Assembly: GCA_948602995.1 (NCBI GenBank)
Contig: CAPEBR010000050.1
Location: 1-30,019 of the forward strand
Source: an uncultured Dorea sp.
GTDB taxonomy: Bacteria; Bacillota; Clostridia; Lachnospirales; Lachnospiraceae
Length of the DNA stretch: 30,019 bases
Direction: 5' to 3'
The notes below the pieces were generated by a model that worked only from the letters and a program-made list of their open reading frames with translations, did not search any database and was not told the DNA's origin. Of this stretch, positions 1 to 8,649 are shown piece after piece; the first letter of the stretch is position 1; each line of letters starts with the position of its first letter. The translations under genes and the position numbers were made by a program.

Positions 1-34
1 AAATAAATTTATTTTGGAAAGGAAACAGGAAGCT

Positions 35-232
35 ATGAAGCATTTATTAAAAGGAACTGCTGTAGCAGCGGTGGTATTGATTGCTTTAATGATTATTAAT
101 ATGTTTTGCAATATGCATGACATTCACTTAGACCAGACAGCGACAGGTACAATATCAGCAATTTGTGCCATGCTGTTTTATCATGGATTGATTAGGAATG
201 AAAAAAATAAAGATGATGGGAATGAAAAATAA
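35..232 (+). CDS. Small two-TM membrane protein, unknown family
   Basis: This is a 65-residue protein that I do not recognise. Two hydrophobic stretches (about residues 5-25 and 37-54) are joined by a short polar loop. The tail is charged and rich in Lys, Asp, Asn and Glu, so it is probably a small integral membrane protein. I chose the ATG at 35 because AGGA lies just upstream. A TTG seven codons earlier (14) keeps the frame but has no clear ribosome site. Its upstream neighbour is outside the window, so operon membership cannot be judged. No clear terminator follows. Confidence 0.5.
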   Translation: MKHLLKGTAVAAVVLIALMIINMFCNMHDIHLDQTATGTISAICAMLFYHGLIRNEKNKDDGNEK

Positions 233-670
233 CGAGTAATCATTAAGAAGGTCATATATCTTTAAATATGTAGATTGCTAAAACGTCTGCGAACAAACAT
301 AAACACGGAAAGTTAAGGCAAAATTTTTTCATACATAGGGGTTCCGAAATTACAGATACCGCAGAATTCGCAGAAGGAATTCTGTAAAAATACCATACCA
401 TGTTATGGCAGAAAGAACAACTTAATATTCCTTAAGAAAAGCTTAGTTCCTAAGAAATCAAAGGGGGACAGGTCATTTTAAATTGGGGACGGGGCATTTT
501 TAAAAATGCCCCGTCCCCAATTTAAAAAAAGTCAATTTTCTTCGAAAAGGTACGCTTAGTGGTACGCCCCCGTCTGATAAGATAATATCATAAGATATAC
601 AATACAGTGATACTCTGCAACAGCGGCACAGAAAAATCCGCTGCCTGATACGGAAAGGAAAGCCAGAAGG
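233..670. other. Gene-poor stretch upstream of the pilus locus
   Basis: No convincing coding sequence is visible. It holds a small hairpin (CAGAATTC at 362-369 pairing with GAATTCTG at 377-384, followed by TAAAAAT), the GGGGACGG palindrome listed separately, a GGTACGC direct repeat around 549-565, and an AT-rich stretch with repeated ATAAGATA around 577-597. The latter may carry the promoter of the downstream operon, but I could not find a convincing -35/-10 pair. Confidence 0.5.
476..527. repeat. GGGGACGG-family palindrome, copy 1
   Basis: This is a perfect 52-bp palindrome centred between 501 and 502. Each arm contains AATTGGGGACGGGGCATTTT. A degenerate lead-in (GGGGACAGGTCATTTT, about 464-479) precedes it, giving a tandem GGGGAC arrangement. 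Two related stem-loops occur later in the window (15576-15608 and 17433-17470). It can fold as a terminator-like hairpin in either direction, but its recurrence suggests a dispersed REP-like element. Confidence 0.8.
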
Positions 671-1126
671 ATGAAAGAACAGCTGCCTGTGAATACAGGG
701 ATTTCCAATAGCATTATTTTAGGAGTTGACGAGAGGGAGCGGCAATGCATAAAGGGCAGAGTGTACCATGCGTATACAGAAGGAGCGATTGCGGTAAGAA
801 GCTTTGACGAAGTAGTCTGGATTGCGGAGAAGCTTTTTAATGATCTGGGGTATCCGCAGATGACAACGAGCGATAGAGATTTCTGGGGGAACTCCTATTC
901 ATATAGAAAAAAGGAAGAGATGGTCAGGGTTATGGATGATAAGACATTATTTGAGCAGAGAGGCGATCTTGGAACGTTTACTATAAGAGTGCAGCACCGG
1001 CAGCATAGCAGCTGGCAGGGCAAAGTTACATGGATGGAGAATAATGAGACAGTATGTTTCCGCTCGGCGCTTGAGCTCATGAAGATGATAGACAATGTAT
1101 TAGAGAAGGGTGATTTAAAGGGGTGA
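671..1126 (+). CDS. Conserved-looking hypothetical protein at the head of the pilus locus
   Basis: This is a 151-residue soluble protein of unknown function with no signal peptide, membrane segment or recognised domain. It is rich in charged and aromatic residues, with a mixed stretch RVQHRQHSSWQGKVTW in the middle and an amphipathic C-terminal helix that contains FRSALELMKMID. The ATG at 671 is preceded by AGAAGG almost abutting and by GGAAAGG about 13 bases upstream, so the exact start is slightly uncertain. It ends four bases before the next gene and is therefore likely the first gene of the operon running into the signal peptidase and tip adhesin. A regulatory or cytosolic accessory role is possible but is only a guess. 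Confidence 0.65.
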   Translation: MKEQLPVNTGISNSIILGVDERERQCIKGRVYHAYTEGAIAVRSFDEVVWIAEKLFNDLGYPQMTTSDRDFWGNSYSYRKKEEMVRVMDDKTLFEQRGDLGTFTIRVQHRQHSSWQGKVTWMENNETVCFRSALELMKMIDNVLEKGDLKG

Positions 1127-1130
1127 TCGT

Positions 1131-1712
1131 ATGGCGGAAAGAGCATTACGCAAATTAAAAAGAAGGGATCTTCTGCAGATGCTTCTCACGCAGTGTGAGG
1201 AGACGGAGAGGCTGCAGAAGGAGTTAGACGAGACGACAGCAGAATATGCAGCTTTGCAGGAAGGTTATGAGCGGCTGAAGGATAAGCTGAACGTCAAGGA
1301 TGAGCGGCTGAATCAGAAGGATGCAGCGATTGCGGAGCTTAAGACCACCATTGAGGAAATTAGGGCATCCCGGCTGATTGAGCTGGAAGAATCTGGAAAT
1401 ATTGCGGAAGCGGCTCTTCGGATCAATGGAATCTTCGAGGCGGCGCAGCGGTGCGCAGAGCAGTATCTGCTGAATGTAAAGCGGCTTGGTAAAGATGCAT
1501 TTGAGAAGGTGACGCAGGAGGAACGGATGGAACTGCCGGGGGAATCACTGATGCCGGAGGAGACCGAGGAGCAGGGACAGCTCGCAGTACCGGAACAAAG
1601 GCCAGTTCCAAGGGCATTTACCATCACTGACAGACGCGGAACCCGCGGACAGAGGATTTCCTACGAATCGGGATGGAAGACGGCGGCCCGGAGAAAGAAA
1701 CTCCATGGATAA
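1131..1712 (+). CDS. Coiled-coil cytosolic protein
   Basis: This is a 193-residue protein that I cannot place in a family. Residues about 20-85 form a long, heptad-like, Glu/Lys/Leu-rich coiled coil (for example ETERLQKELDETTAEYAALQ). A second helical segment covers about residues 92-130, and an acidic, Pro/Glu-rich linker is followed by a basic C-terminus. There is no signal peptide, so it should be cytosolic. AAAGGGG precedes the ATG. The next gene starts eight bases before its stop codon, which implies translational coupling to the signal peptidase. It may act as a structural or scaffolding partner for assembly at the membrane, but nothing in the sequence proves that. Confidence 0.7.
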   Translation: MAERALRKLKRRDLLQMLLTQCEETERLQKELDETTAEYAALQEGYERLKDKLNVKDERLNQKDAAIAELKTTIEEIRASRLIELEESGNIAEAALRINGIFEAAQRCAEQYLLNVKRLGKDAFEKVTQEERMELPGESLMPEETEEQGQLAVPEQRPVPRAFTITDRRGTRGQRISYESGWKTAARRKKLHG

Positions 1713-2313
1713 TAGTGGTGAGAAGGAAAAGCTTACGATTCCGCCGATCAATGACATCAGGACTGAACTGGCGAGGGAAGAGGCCAGACATGAACTCAGA
1801 AGGGCGCTTCTTACCATAGCCGGAATTCTGACGGTGGCAGCGGCTGTAGCGGCGCTGCTGATGACAAGGTTACTGGTACTGCTGCAGGTAAATGGAATGA
1901 GCATGTCTCCTACATTTGAGAATGGAGAGATCGTGATACTTAGGCAGACGAAGGAATTTGAGAAGGGCGATGTGATCGGATTTTATTATGGAGGAAAGAT
2001 ACTTCTGAAGCGTGCTATTGGGAGCGCGGGAGATTATATAGAGATTGACGAGGAAGGAACCGTATCGGTCAACGGCGAGGAGATTGATGAACCCTACCTG
2101 AGAGAGAAAACTCTTGGAAAATGTGAACTGGATTTTCCGTATGAGGTTCCGGAGGGAATGACCTTCGTGCTGGGAGACAACAGAGCGGTATCAATAGACA
2201 GCCGGACGAAGTCGCTGGGATGTGTGGAGAGCGATCAGATCGTCGGCAGAGTGGTGTTCCGGATATGGCCCCTGGGCCGTATGGGCGCCGCGGGAGGTAT
2301 AACAGGGCGTTAA
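1705..2313 (+). CDS. lepB: Signal peptidase I (bacterial Ser/Lys type)
   Basis: Type I signal peptidase, which removes Sec signal peptides on the outer face of the membrane with a Ser/Lys dyad. The 202-residue protein has a cytosolic N-terminus, one membrane anchor (about residues 34-60), the serine motif NGMSMSPT (Ser66), the lysine motif ILLKRAIG (Lys102) and the conserved box GDNRAVSIDSR (157-167). Length fits the single-anchor Gram-positive family. The start overlaps the preceding gene by eight bases and the tip adhesin gene begins 33 bases downstream. Co-transcription suggests it processes the adhesin or pilin precursors. It is distinct in type from the SipW-like enzyme at the far end of the locus. 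Confidence 0.93.
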   Translation: MDNSGEKEKLTIPPINDIRTELAREEARHELRRALLTIAGILTVAAAVAALLMTRLLVLLQVNGMSMSPTFENGEIVILRQTKEFEKGDVIGFYYGGKILLKRAIGSAGDYIEIDEEGTVSVNGEEIDEPYLREKTLGKCELDFPYEVPEGMTFVLGDNRAVSIDSRTKSLGCVESDQIVGRVVFRIWPLGRMGAAGGITGR

Positions 2314-2346
2314 TATGAGTGGTTTATACTTAGGGAAGGTGAGAAG

Positions 2347-5300
2347 ATGCAGAAGCTTGTAAGAGATTATCTGAATGAATTGAAGAGGAAGCAAAAGAAG
2401 CGAAAGAGAGTGGGTACGGCCGTGGTGCTTTTGGTGATCCTGGTGATCGGGACGGTGATCGGTGGTCTGACCCAGGCCGGAGTTGCCATGACGGGCAGAG
2501 CGAAATGCGGCATTGAAGAGCATGAGCACAGCGATGGCTGTTATGAGAATGTTCTCGCCTGCGGGCAGGAAGAGGGCGAAGGCCATCAGCACGGCGACGG
2601 TTGCTATGAGACACAATCCACACTCACCTGCGGTATGGAAGAGGAAGAGGGTCATCAGCATGACGAGAGCTGCTACGATGAGGCAGGCAATCTGATCTGC
2701 GGGACAGAGGAAGCGGCAGGCCATCAGCATGACGACAGCTGCTACACAACTGAACAGATTCTAACCTGCGAGCAGGCAGAGGGTGAAGGACACACTCACT
2801 CAGATGCATGCCATGTAAAAGAGCTGAGTTGCAAGACAGAAGAGCATACCCACACAGAGGAATGCTATATAGATAAGAAGGCAGATGTTGAGGAATCCTC
2901 CAAATGGGATACGCAGTATGAGGATACAGAGTGGAAGGAAACCTGGGCTGAGAACCTTGTCATCGCAGCGGAAGCGCAGATTGGCTACAAGGAGAGCGAG
3001 GACAACTACGAGGTAGCAGAGGACGGAAACCATAAGGGCTACACCCGCTACGGACAGTTCATGGATGATGTTTATGCAGACTGGGATGCGGCATTCGTAA
3101 ACTTCTGTATGCACTATGCAGGAAAGGATGACATTAATATAGAAGCTTCCGGGGTATTTCCGAAGGAGACAGAGGCTGTAAAGTGGTATGAGGAATTCGT
3201 CGGGGCGGACGAGAAGAATATGAGTTATCTAGTGGCTCCGCAAGGGTATGAGCCAAAGGCCGGGGATTTGGTTTTCTTTGACCGAAAGGATGAAGAACCG
3301 GCGTTCCAGATGGGAATCGTTTCTTCCTATGATGAAGAGAAGAATGAGATCAAGGTTATTGAGGGTAACAGCGATAACGAGGTTAAGGAAAATGAATATG
3401 GAATCAAGGATGAGGACATCGAGGAGAATCACATCTTTGGTTATCTGAAAATGGATGAGGTAGAGGAAGCGTATAAGGCTTCGGAGAAGACTGCAGAGGA
3501 TGATGCGGAACCAAAGGAGGATGAAAATACAGAGCAGCCGCAGGAGGAAATCAAAGAGCTGACTACGGAAGTGGATGGAACAACGATTACACTGAGTGGT
3601 CCGGTGAGTTCCTTCGAGGAGGGAAAAGAGTATAGCATCCAGGCTGAGAAGGTAGAGAATAAAGAGACGATCGCGACGATTGAAGAAGCGATTGACCAGG
3701 TTGTGGAGGAAGGTAAAAAGGTAGAAAACTATCAGGCATTTGATATTAAACTGATGGTAGGTCAAGAGGAAGTACAGCCATTAGGTCCTGTAGAAGTTAA
3801 ATTTTCTAGCAAAGAAGTTGCTGAGTCTGTAGAAAATGAGGAGACGGAAGTGAATGTCATCCACGTGGATGAGAATACTGGCGAAGCAACAGATATGGAA
3901 GCATCTGCGACAGAAGAAAAGGATGTGGTAATTGAGACAGAACATTTTTCGGTGTATGTATATGTAGAAGTCAAGTTAGATGCGATTGGAGGAGTTAAAA
4001 TTGATATACAGCACTGGGGAGAGGATATTGAAACGATTGACAGTGCTGCAGGGGGAATGAATGGAGGAATAAAGGAGGAAGCCTTTAATACAGATACCTT
4101 GAAAGTAATAACGAAAGAAAATACCTGTATGCTTTATACTACTGATAGAGATTTTAGCCTTCCGAATGAAACATATACGGATGTCAGGAAGTTGAGTAAA
4201 GTTTATAATGCGGATGGAGAAAAACGTTATGAAGTTACAAAAGTATGGGTTAGTAAAGAAGGGAAGGCTGCCAATTGCAGAGAAGATGCTCCTACGTGGA
4301 ATCCTAATGACTATGATGAATATACAAGGGAACAGCTTGTAGATGCAAATGTAGCTACAGAGATTAATACTCTTGAGGAAGGGTCAGTTATTCGTTTTTG
4401 GTATAAACCACCAGAAGAAAAAGAAAGTGTGAAGGAACCAGTCACATTTTACGATTATGATTATAGCGTAAAGAATGGCGATACATTAAATACACAGGAG
4501 AAGGGCATTAATGCCCGTGGAAATTATGCGAATAATGGAAAACCTAAATTAGGAGCAGGTCAGGGATCATCAGGTAATGCAAGTTCATGGGCAAATAATA
4601 AGTATGATGGAAAATTTCTGAATGCAGGTAATGGTAACTTGGCATTTACAGGACTTGTGGGCAAAACTTTAGGCAATGATGGAAGAGTAGTCTTTAACAG
4701 TAATATTGATGCACCAGCCAATTTGTTTGCGCATAATCCGGAAGGCGGTTCTTACCGTTATGATGACTATCAGTTAGAGTTTTTGCAGAATGGCGATACT
4801 TACACATTAACAAACGTGTATAAAGGTACTACGAAAACATACGCACAGGATTTAACTACATTTCAGTCGAGAGCGAACTGGAATAAGACAAAATATATTT
4901 ATTCAAATGATTTTTGGCCGTTGGATGATGCTGAACATAAAAAAGACCCTCTTTTGGGTGAAAAAGTGTATGCAATAAACCCGCCATCGAAAACTACTGG
5001 TGGTAATGATGTTACAAGAATAGGAAGAGGTTCTGGTAACGGGGACAATGATTTCCAAACAGCGAATGGACATAACTGGTATTTTGGAATGGTGTATTCT
5101 GTCGAGTTTACGCTCGGAGATTATACTGGACCATTGGAGTATTATTTCCGTGGAGATGATGATTTTTGGCTGTTTGTTGATGGAAAACTTGTTGTAGATT
5201 TAGGTGGTATTCATACAGCTATAGGTACGACCTGTGATTTGAATTATTTGAAAAATGAGGATAAAAATAAGAAGCATACGCTGACAGTATTCTATATGGA

Positions 5301-6645
5301 ACGAGGAGCTACTGGTTCTACCTGCTATATGCAGTTTACATTGCCGAGAGCTAAGATAACACCGCTTCCAGAACCGGAAACTACATCTTATACAGTTAAA
5401 AAGAGGTGGGAAGATAATGAAAACGGATTTCGGCCAGAAGACGTTAAAGTCACTTTATATAAGAAGAAAGGGGAATCTGAGGGTATAGCAGTAAGGACTA
5501 TAAATTTGCCGTTAAGAGATACGGATGGCAATTTAATATTAGATGCCAGCGGAAAGGAAATATGGGAATATACCTGGGATGATCTTCCTAAGTATGATGG
5601 AAAATATGGGACAGATATTTATTATTATGTCGAGGAAGAAATGATAGCTCCTGAGAATCAGGATAATCCTATGCTGGGATATGATGTTGAAATTCAACAA
5701 ATTCCCGGTGGAACGGAAGCAGTTATTACGAATAAAATAAAAAATAAAAAAGTTAAGGTTCGTAAGGAATGGAAGGATGATGACAAAGAACTGGCAAATC
5801 GTTCCGCTGAAGTGAAGTTCCAGTTGTATGCTAATGATAAACCTTATTTAAATCATAAACAGGAAACTGTAATCATTACGCTGAATGAAAAAAATAGCTG
5901 GGAGGGAGAGTTCGAGCATGTTCCGGAATATTACTATGATCCAATTGGAGGGGACGGAAAAGGAGAGTGGAAACGAGTTAAATATTCTGTAAGGGAGGTT
6001 CCGGCCAATCTATCTGCAAATGAAATTAATGGCGAGAATGGTTCAATATATGAAATCGTTATTAAAGAGGTCACATCAGCAGAAGATATAACAGAGGGTT
6101 ATATAGCGTGTTTTGAAGCTACAAATTCGTTGGTGACAAAGAATATTTGCATTGAGAAGATTGGAAATTCTGTTCACAAACCACTGCTTAAAGGAGCAAA
6201 ATTTGATTTGTATGGCAGTGACTACTATGAAGATCAAACAGGAACGCCAATAGTAAATATCAATGCAATTCCGAAAGGAACATATATAACTGATGATAAC
6301 GGGAAAATTGATATTCAAGGATTAAGGTTTGGAATTTATTATTTAGTAGAAAAAGAAGCTCCAAGTGGATATCTGTTATTGGATAAACCGATAAAGATAG
6401 AGGTTGATAAGGCGGGAGTAACAGTTGACTTCCAAATCGATGGATGGGTTAATGGGGAGCCTAATATTATATTGGATCAAGAGAGTGGTAAATATCTTAT
6501 TAGGATACCTAATGAATTGTTTTATGAACTCCCATCCACCGGCGGTTCCGGAATTTACTGGTATATGTTCGGCGGAGTACTGCTCATGGCAGGTGCAATG
6601 CTGATAACATATAGAAATAAGCGTAGGGAGGTGCTGAGAAGTTAG
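2347..6645 (+). CDS. Giant LPSTG-anchored tip adhesin with fibro-slime and Cna-B/SpaA domains
   Basis: This 1432-residue surface protein is probably the pilus tip adhesin. In order it has a basic N-terminus and hydrophobic export segment (about 22-48); six HxHxxxC(Y/H) repeats (about 55-175); a CHAP-like domain (about 200-370) in which the usual catalytic Cys is Asp247 and the usual His is Gln321; an acidic linker; a beta-rich region; a fibro-slime/PA14-like domain (about 700-1010, with GDDDFWLFVDGK near 936); two Cna-B-like repeats (about 1015-1135 and 1136-1270); a SpaA-like domain (about 1265-1365) with an E-box-like YYLVEKEAPSGY; then LPSTG (1395-1399), a membrane helix and a basic tail. 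GGGAAGGTGAG precedes the ATG. By eye, the 5' third is more GC-rich than the region from about 3770 to 6520. Confidence 0.9.
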   Translation: MQKLVRDYLNELKRKQKKRKRVGTAVVLLVILVIGTVIGGLTQAGVAMTGRAKCGIEEHEHSDGCYENVLACGQEEGEGHQHGDGCYETQSTLTCGMEEEEGHQHDESCYDEAGNLICGTEEAAGHQHDDSCYTTEQILTCEQAEGEGHTHSDACHVKELSCKTEEHTHTEECYIDKKADVEESSKWDTQYEDTEWKETWAENLVIAAEAQIGYKESEDNYEVAEDGNHKGYTRYGQFMDDVYADWDAAFVNFCMHYAGKDDINIEASGVFPKETEAVKWYEEFVGADEKNMSYLVAPQGYEPKAGDLVFFDRKDEEPAFQMGIVSSYDEEKNEIKVIEGNSDNEVKENEYGIKDEDIEENHIFGYLKMDEVEEAYKASEKTAEDDAEPKEDENTEQPQEEIKELTTEVDGTTITLSGPVSSFEEGKEYSIQAEKVENKETIATIEEAIDQVVEEGKKVENYQAFDIKLMVGQEEVQPLGPVEVKFSSKEVAESVENEETEVNVIHVDENTGEATDMEASATEEKDVVIETEHFSVYVYVEVKLDAIGGVKIDIQHWGEDIETIDSAAGGMNGGIKEEAFNTDTLKVITKENTCMLYTTDRDFSLPNETYTDVRKLSKVYNADGEKRYEVTKVWVSKEGKAANCREDAPTWNPNDYDEYTREQLVDANVATEINTLEEGSVIRFWYKPPEEKESVKEPVTFYDYDYSVKNGDTLNTQEKGINARGNYANNGKPKLGAGQGSSGNASSWANNKYDGKFLNAGNGNLAFTGLVGKTLGNDGRVVFNSNIDAPANLFAHNPEGGSYRYDDYQLEFLQNGDTYTLTNVYKGTTKTYAQDLTTFQSRANWNKTKYIYSNDFWPLDDAEHKKDPLLGEKVYAINPPSKTTGGNDVTRIGRGSGNGDNDFQTANGHNWYFGMVYSVEFTLGDYTGPLEYYFRGDDDFWLFVDGKLVVDLGGIHTAIGTTCDLNYLKNEDKNKKHTLTVFYMERGATGSTCYMQFTLPRAKITPLPEPETTSYTVKKRWEDNENGFRPEDVKVTLYKKKGESEGIAVRTINLPLRDTDGNLILDASGKEIWEYTWDDLPKYDGKYGTDIYYYVEEEMIAPENQDNPMLGYDVEIQQIPGGTEAVITNKIKNKKVKVRKEWKDDDKELANRSAEVKFQLYANDKPYLNHKQETVIITLNEKNSWEGEFEHVPEYYYDPIGGDGKGEWKRVKYSVREVPANLSANEINGENGSIYEIVIKEVTSAEDITEGYIACFEATNSLVTKNICIEKIGNSVHKPLLKGAKFDLYGSDYYEDQTGTPIVNINAIPKGTYITDDNGKIDIQGLRFGIYYLVEKEAPSGYLLLDKPIKIEVDKAGVTVDFQIDGWVNGEPNIILDQESGKYLIRIPNELFYELPSTGGSGIYWYMFGGVLLMAGAMLITYRNKRREVLRS

Positions 6646-6775
6646 AGGATGAAAACAACTTTTTGGCGGTCCTTGCACCGTACAAAGTAGCGAGTGCGTA
6701 ACATGCACCAGCGGAAACAGTGCAGAAGCACATGTAACCCAATGTTAAAAAATAAAAGGAAAAGGAGAAGAAAAC

Positions 6776-8497
6776 ATGAAAAAAATCAAAAAAGTTTTAG
6801 CAGTGATTTTATCACTGGCAATGGTACTGGGAATGTCATTGACGGCATTTGCAGCTACACCTAGCAATTCTGACAAGGCAGATTTAACAATTACCGGATT
6901 GGAAGAAGGGGTAACAGTAAAATTATATCAGATTGCGCATGCTGAATATGGCGAGGGCGCAGTTAAAGGTTTGCTTAAGTATGAGTGGAATACAGGTGTT
7001 GCATTTGCTAATCCTGATGAGCCAACAGTAGATGAAATAAATGCAGTTGCCCAGAATATTGAAACATTAGGAAACCTGGTAGATACAAAGACTCTGGGAG
7101 AAGGCGAAACTTCCTATACCTACAATGCAGAAGCTGGCGCTTATATCGCTATCTTAACATCAGCAAGTAATGATACGGTATACAATCCGATTATCTTATC
7201 TGCGGCTTACGGAAAAGAAGGCGCGGAAGCAGGCAGCCTGAGTGGAGCAGACATTGATGCAAAAGACAATTATCTGTATGGAACTACTGCAGTAGCAAAG
7301 AGTACAGATATGACATTTGACAAAACAATGGAAGGATATACTCCTGATAAAAATGATAAAGGTGAGGATATAGCAACAGCTACTGTAGGTCAGGTACTGA
7401 CTTATACACTGAATGCAAAGGTGCCAACTTATCCGAAAAATGCAACAAATAAGACGTTCTTCATGTCAGATACAATGGTAACAGGTTTAACATTTGATTA
7501 TGCATCATTATCAGTTAGTATTGATGGCCAGAATGTAGTAAAAGAGGGAAATGAGTTTAAGCTTGGAGACAAAGTTATTGCAACAGCTGCTCCAACACCA
7601 AGTGCAGAGAATCCGACAGGATTCAACCTCAATTTTACTTATGATAATTTGATTTCTGATCCTGCTACTGGTGCAGTTTATACACCGGTTGTAAGTTATA
7701 ATGCTGTTATCAACTCAACGGCTGTTGTTGGCGGCGATGGTAATAAGAACAGTGCAGATTTATATTATGCAAAAGAGCCAAATAGTGGTTCTACCTGGGA
7801 TACACCAAATGATAAGCCAGATGGAGCGGAAGGTGTAGATAAAAAGCATGATGAGGAGATTGTTTATACTTATCAATTAGCTCTTCATAAAATAGATACA
7901 GAAAATAATTCAGCTCTTGCAGGTGCAAGATTTGGAATTTACACAGATGCAGAGTGTACAAAATTAATTGATGAAGTAGTAACAAATGAAAATGGTTATG
8001 CAGTATCTACAAGAGTTGGTGCAGGAACATACTATATTAAGGAGCTTGAGGCACCTGCAGGTTATTCATTAAATGATAATGTATATGAGGCAGTTGCAAG
8101 TTGGACCACTGCAACAAAGACAGTTACAGGAACAGTAGTAACAAAGGTATATACTACGGAGCAGCCATATGAGGGTGCGTTGCCGGTTGGTTGGATTAAA
8201 GATGGTATTTTCTATGCTGAGAATCCTGGAGAAGGCGCAGAGGTAGCATACATTGAATCTGAGACAAAAGAATCAAGCAGTGTTACAGAAGTGTCGAAGA
8301 ATGATACTATTGGAGCAGGCACAGTTACATCAATTACTTTAGGTGGAGAGGAAGTAGGAAGTATTCCGAATACAAAACTTGGAAGCCTGCCATCAACCGG
8401 TGGTATCGGTACTACAATCTTCACAATCGGCGGATGTGCAATCATGATTATTGCAGCAGCATTATTCTTCGCAAGCCGCAGAAGAGCTGTGAAATAA
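6776..8497 (+). CDS. LPXTG major pilin (SpaA/SpaH type)
   Basis: Major backbone pilin, polymerised by class C sortase through a lysine isopeptide and finally anchored to the wall. The 573-residue protein has a classic signal peptide ending near AFAA (27), an N-terminal pilin domain, a backbone domain carrying the YPK pilin motif (219-221; Lys221 is the likely polymerisation lysine), a C-terminal Cna-B/SpaA domain with the E-box-like YYIKELEAPAGY (Glu423), the sorting signal LPSTG (538-542), a membrane helix and an RRRAVK tail. A strong AAGGAG lies upstream. A GC-rich stem-loop after the gene may cut read-through, so that pilin is made in excess over the sortases. It is AT-richer than the genes after it, like the central part of the tip adhesin. 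Confidence 0.95.
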   Translation: MKKIKKVLAVILSLAMVLGMSLTAFAATPSNSDKADLTITGLEEGVTVKLYQIAHAEYGEGAVKGLLKYEWNTGVAFANPDEPTVDEINAVAQNIETLGNLVDTKTLGEGETSYTYNAEAGAYIAILTSASNDTVYNPIILSAAYGKEGAEAGSLSGADIDAKDNYLYGTTAVAKSTDMTFDKTMEGYTPDKNDKGEDIATATVGQVLTYTLNAKVPTYPKNATNKTFFMSDTMVTGLTFDYASLSVSIDGQNVVKEGNEFKLGDKVIATAAPTPSAENPTGFNLNFTYDNLISDPATGAVYTPVVSYNAVINSTAVVGGDGNKNSADLYYAKEPNSGSTWDTPNDKPDGAEGVDKKHDEEIVYTYQLALHKIDTENNSALAGARFGIYTDAECTKLIDEVVTNENGYAVSTRVGAGTYYIKELEAPAGYSLNDNVYEAVASWTTATKTVTGTVVTKVYTTEQPYEGALPVGWIKDGIFYAENPGEGAEVAYIESETKESSSVTEVSKNDTIGAGTVTSITLGGEEVGSIPNTKLGSLPSTGGIGTTIFTIGGCAIMIIAAALFFASRRRAVK

Positions 8498-8541
8498 TAA
8501 TAGTATCATAAGCAGTTAAAAGTACTTAAATTATGAAAATT

Positions 8542-8566
8542 CTCCGGGGCAGCTACTGCCCCGGAG
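8542..8566 (+). terminator. GC-rich stem-loop after the major pilin (leaky terminator or mRNA stabiliser)
   Basis: CTCCGGGGCAG (8542-8552) pairs perfectly with CTGCCCCGGAG (8556-8566) across a 3-base loop. The tract after it (TTACCAAAAG) is poor in T, so it is not an ideal intrinsic terminator. By its position between the pilin and sortase genes it could cause partial termination or block 3' decay of the pilin message. Confidence 0.6.
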
Positions 8567-8649
8567 TTACCAAAAGCAATCACACATAACAAGGTCATAT
8601 CATATACAATCTAAATTAAAGCAAAGATACAACAACAAGGAGAGTCTGG

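Noticed and set aside
2191..2730. Minus-strand open frame over the adhesin's 5' end
   Set aside because: It spans two plus-strand genes with clear motifs and shows no family features.
2500..2875. CRISPR-like or other non-coding repeat array
   Set aside because: The repeats are degenerate coding units in one frame (HxHxxxC), without identical repeats and unique spacers.
3229..3765. Minus-strand open frame in the tip adhesin gene
   Set aside because: It is a mirror of the acidic Glu/Lys-rich coding region and encodes an implausible Leu/Phe/Ile-rich chain.
6670..6706. Promoter for the major pilin (TTGCAC with TAACAT)
   Set aside because: The spacer is about 20 bases and both boxes are poor, so it is not supported.
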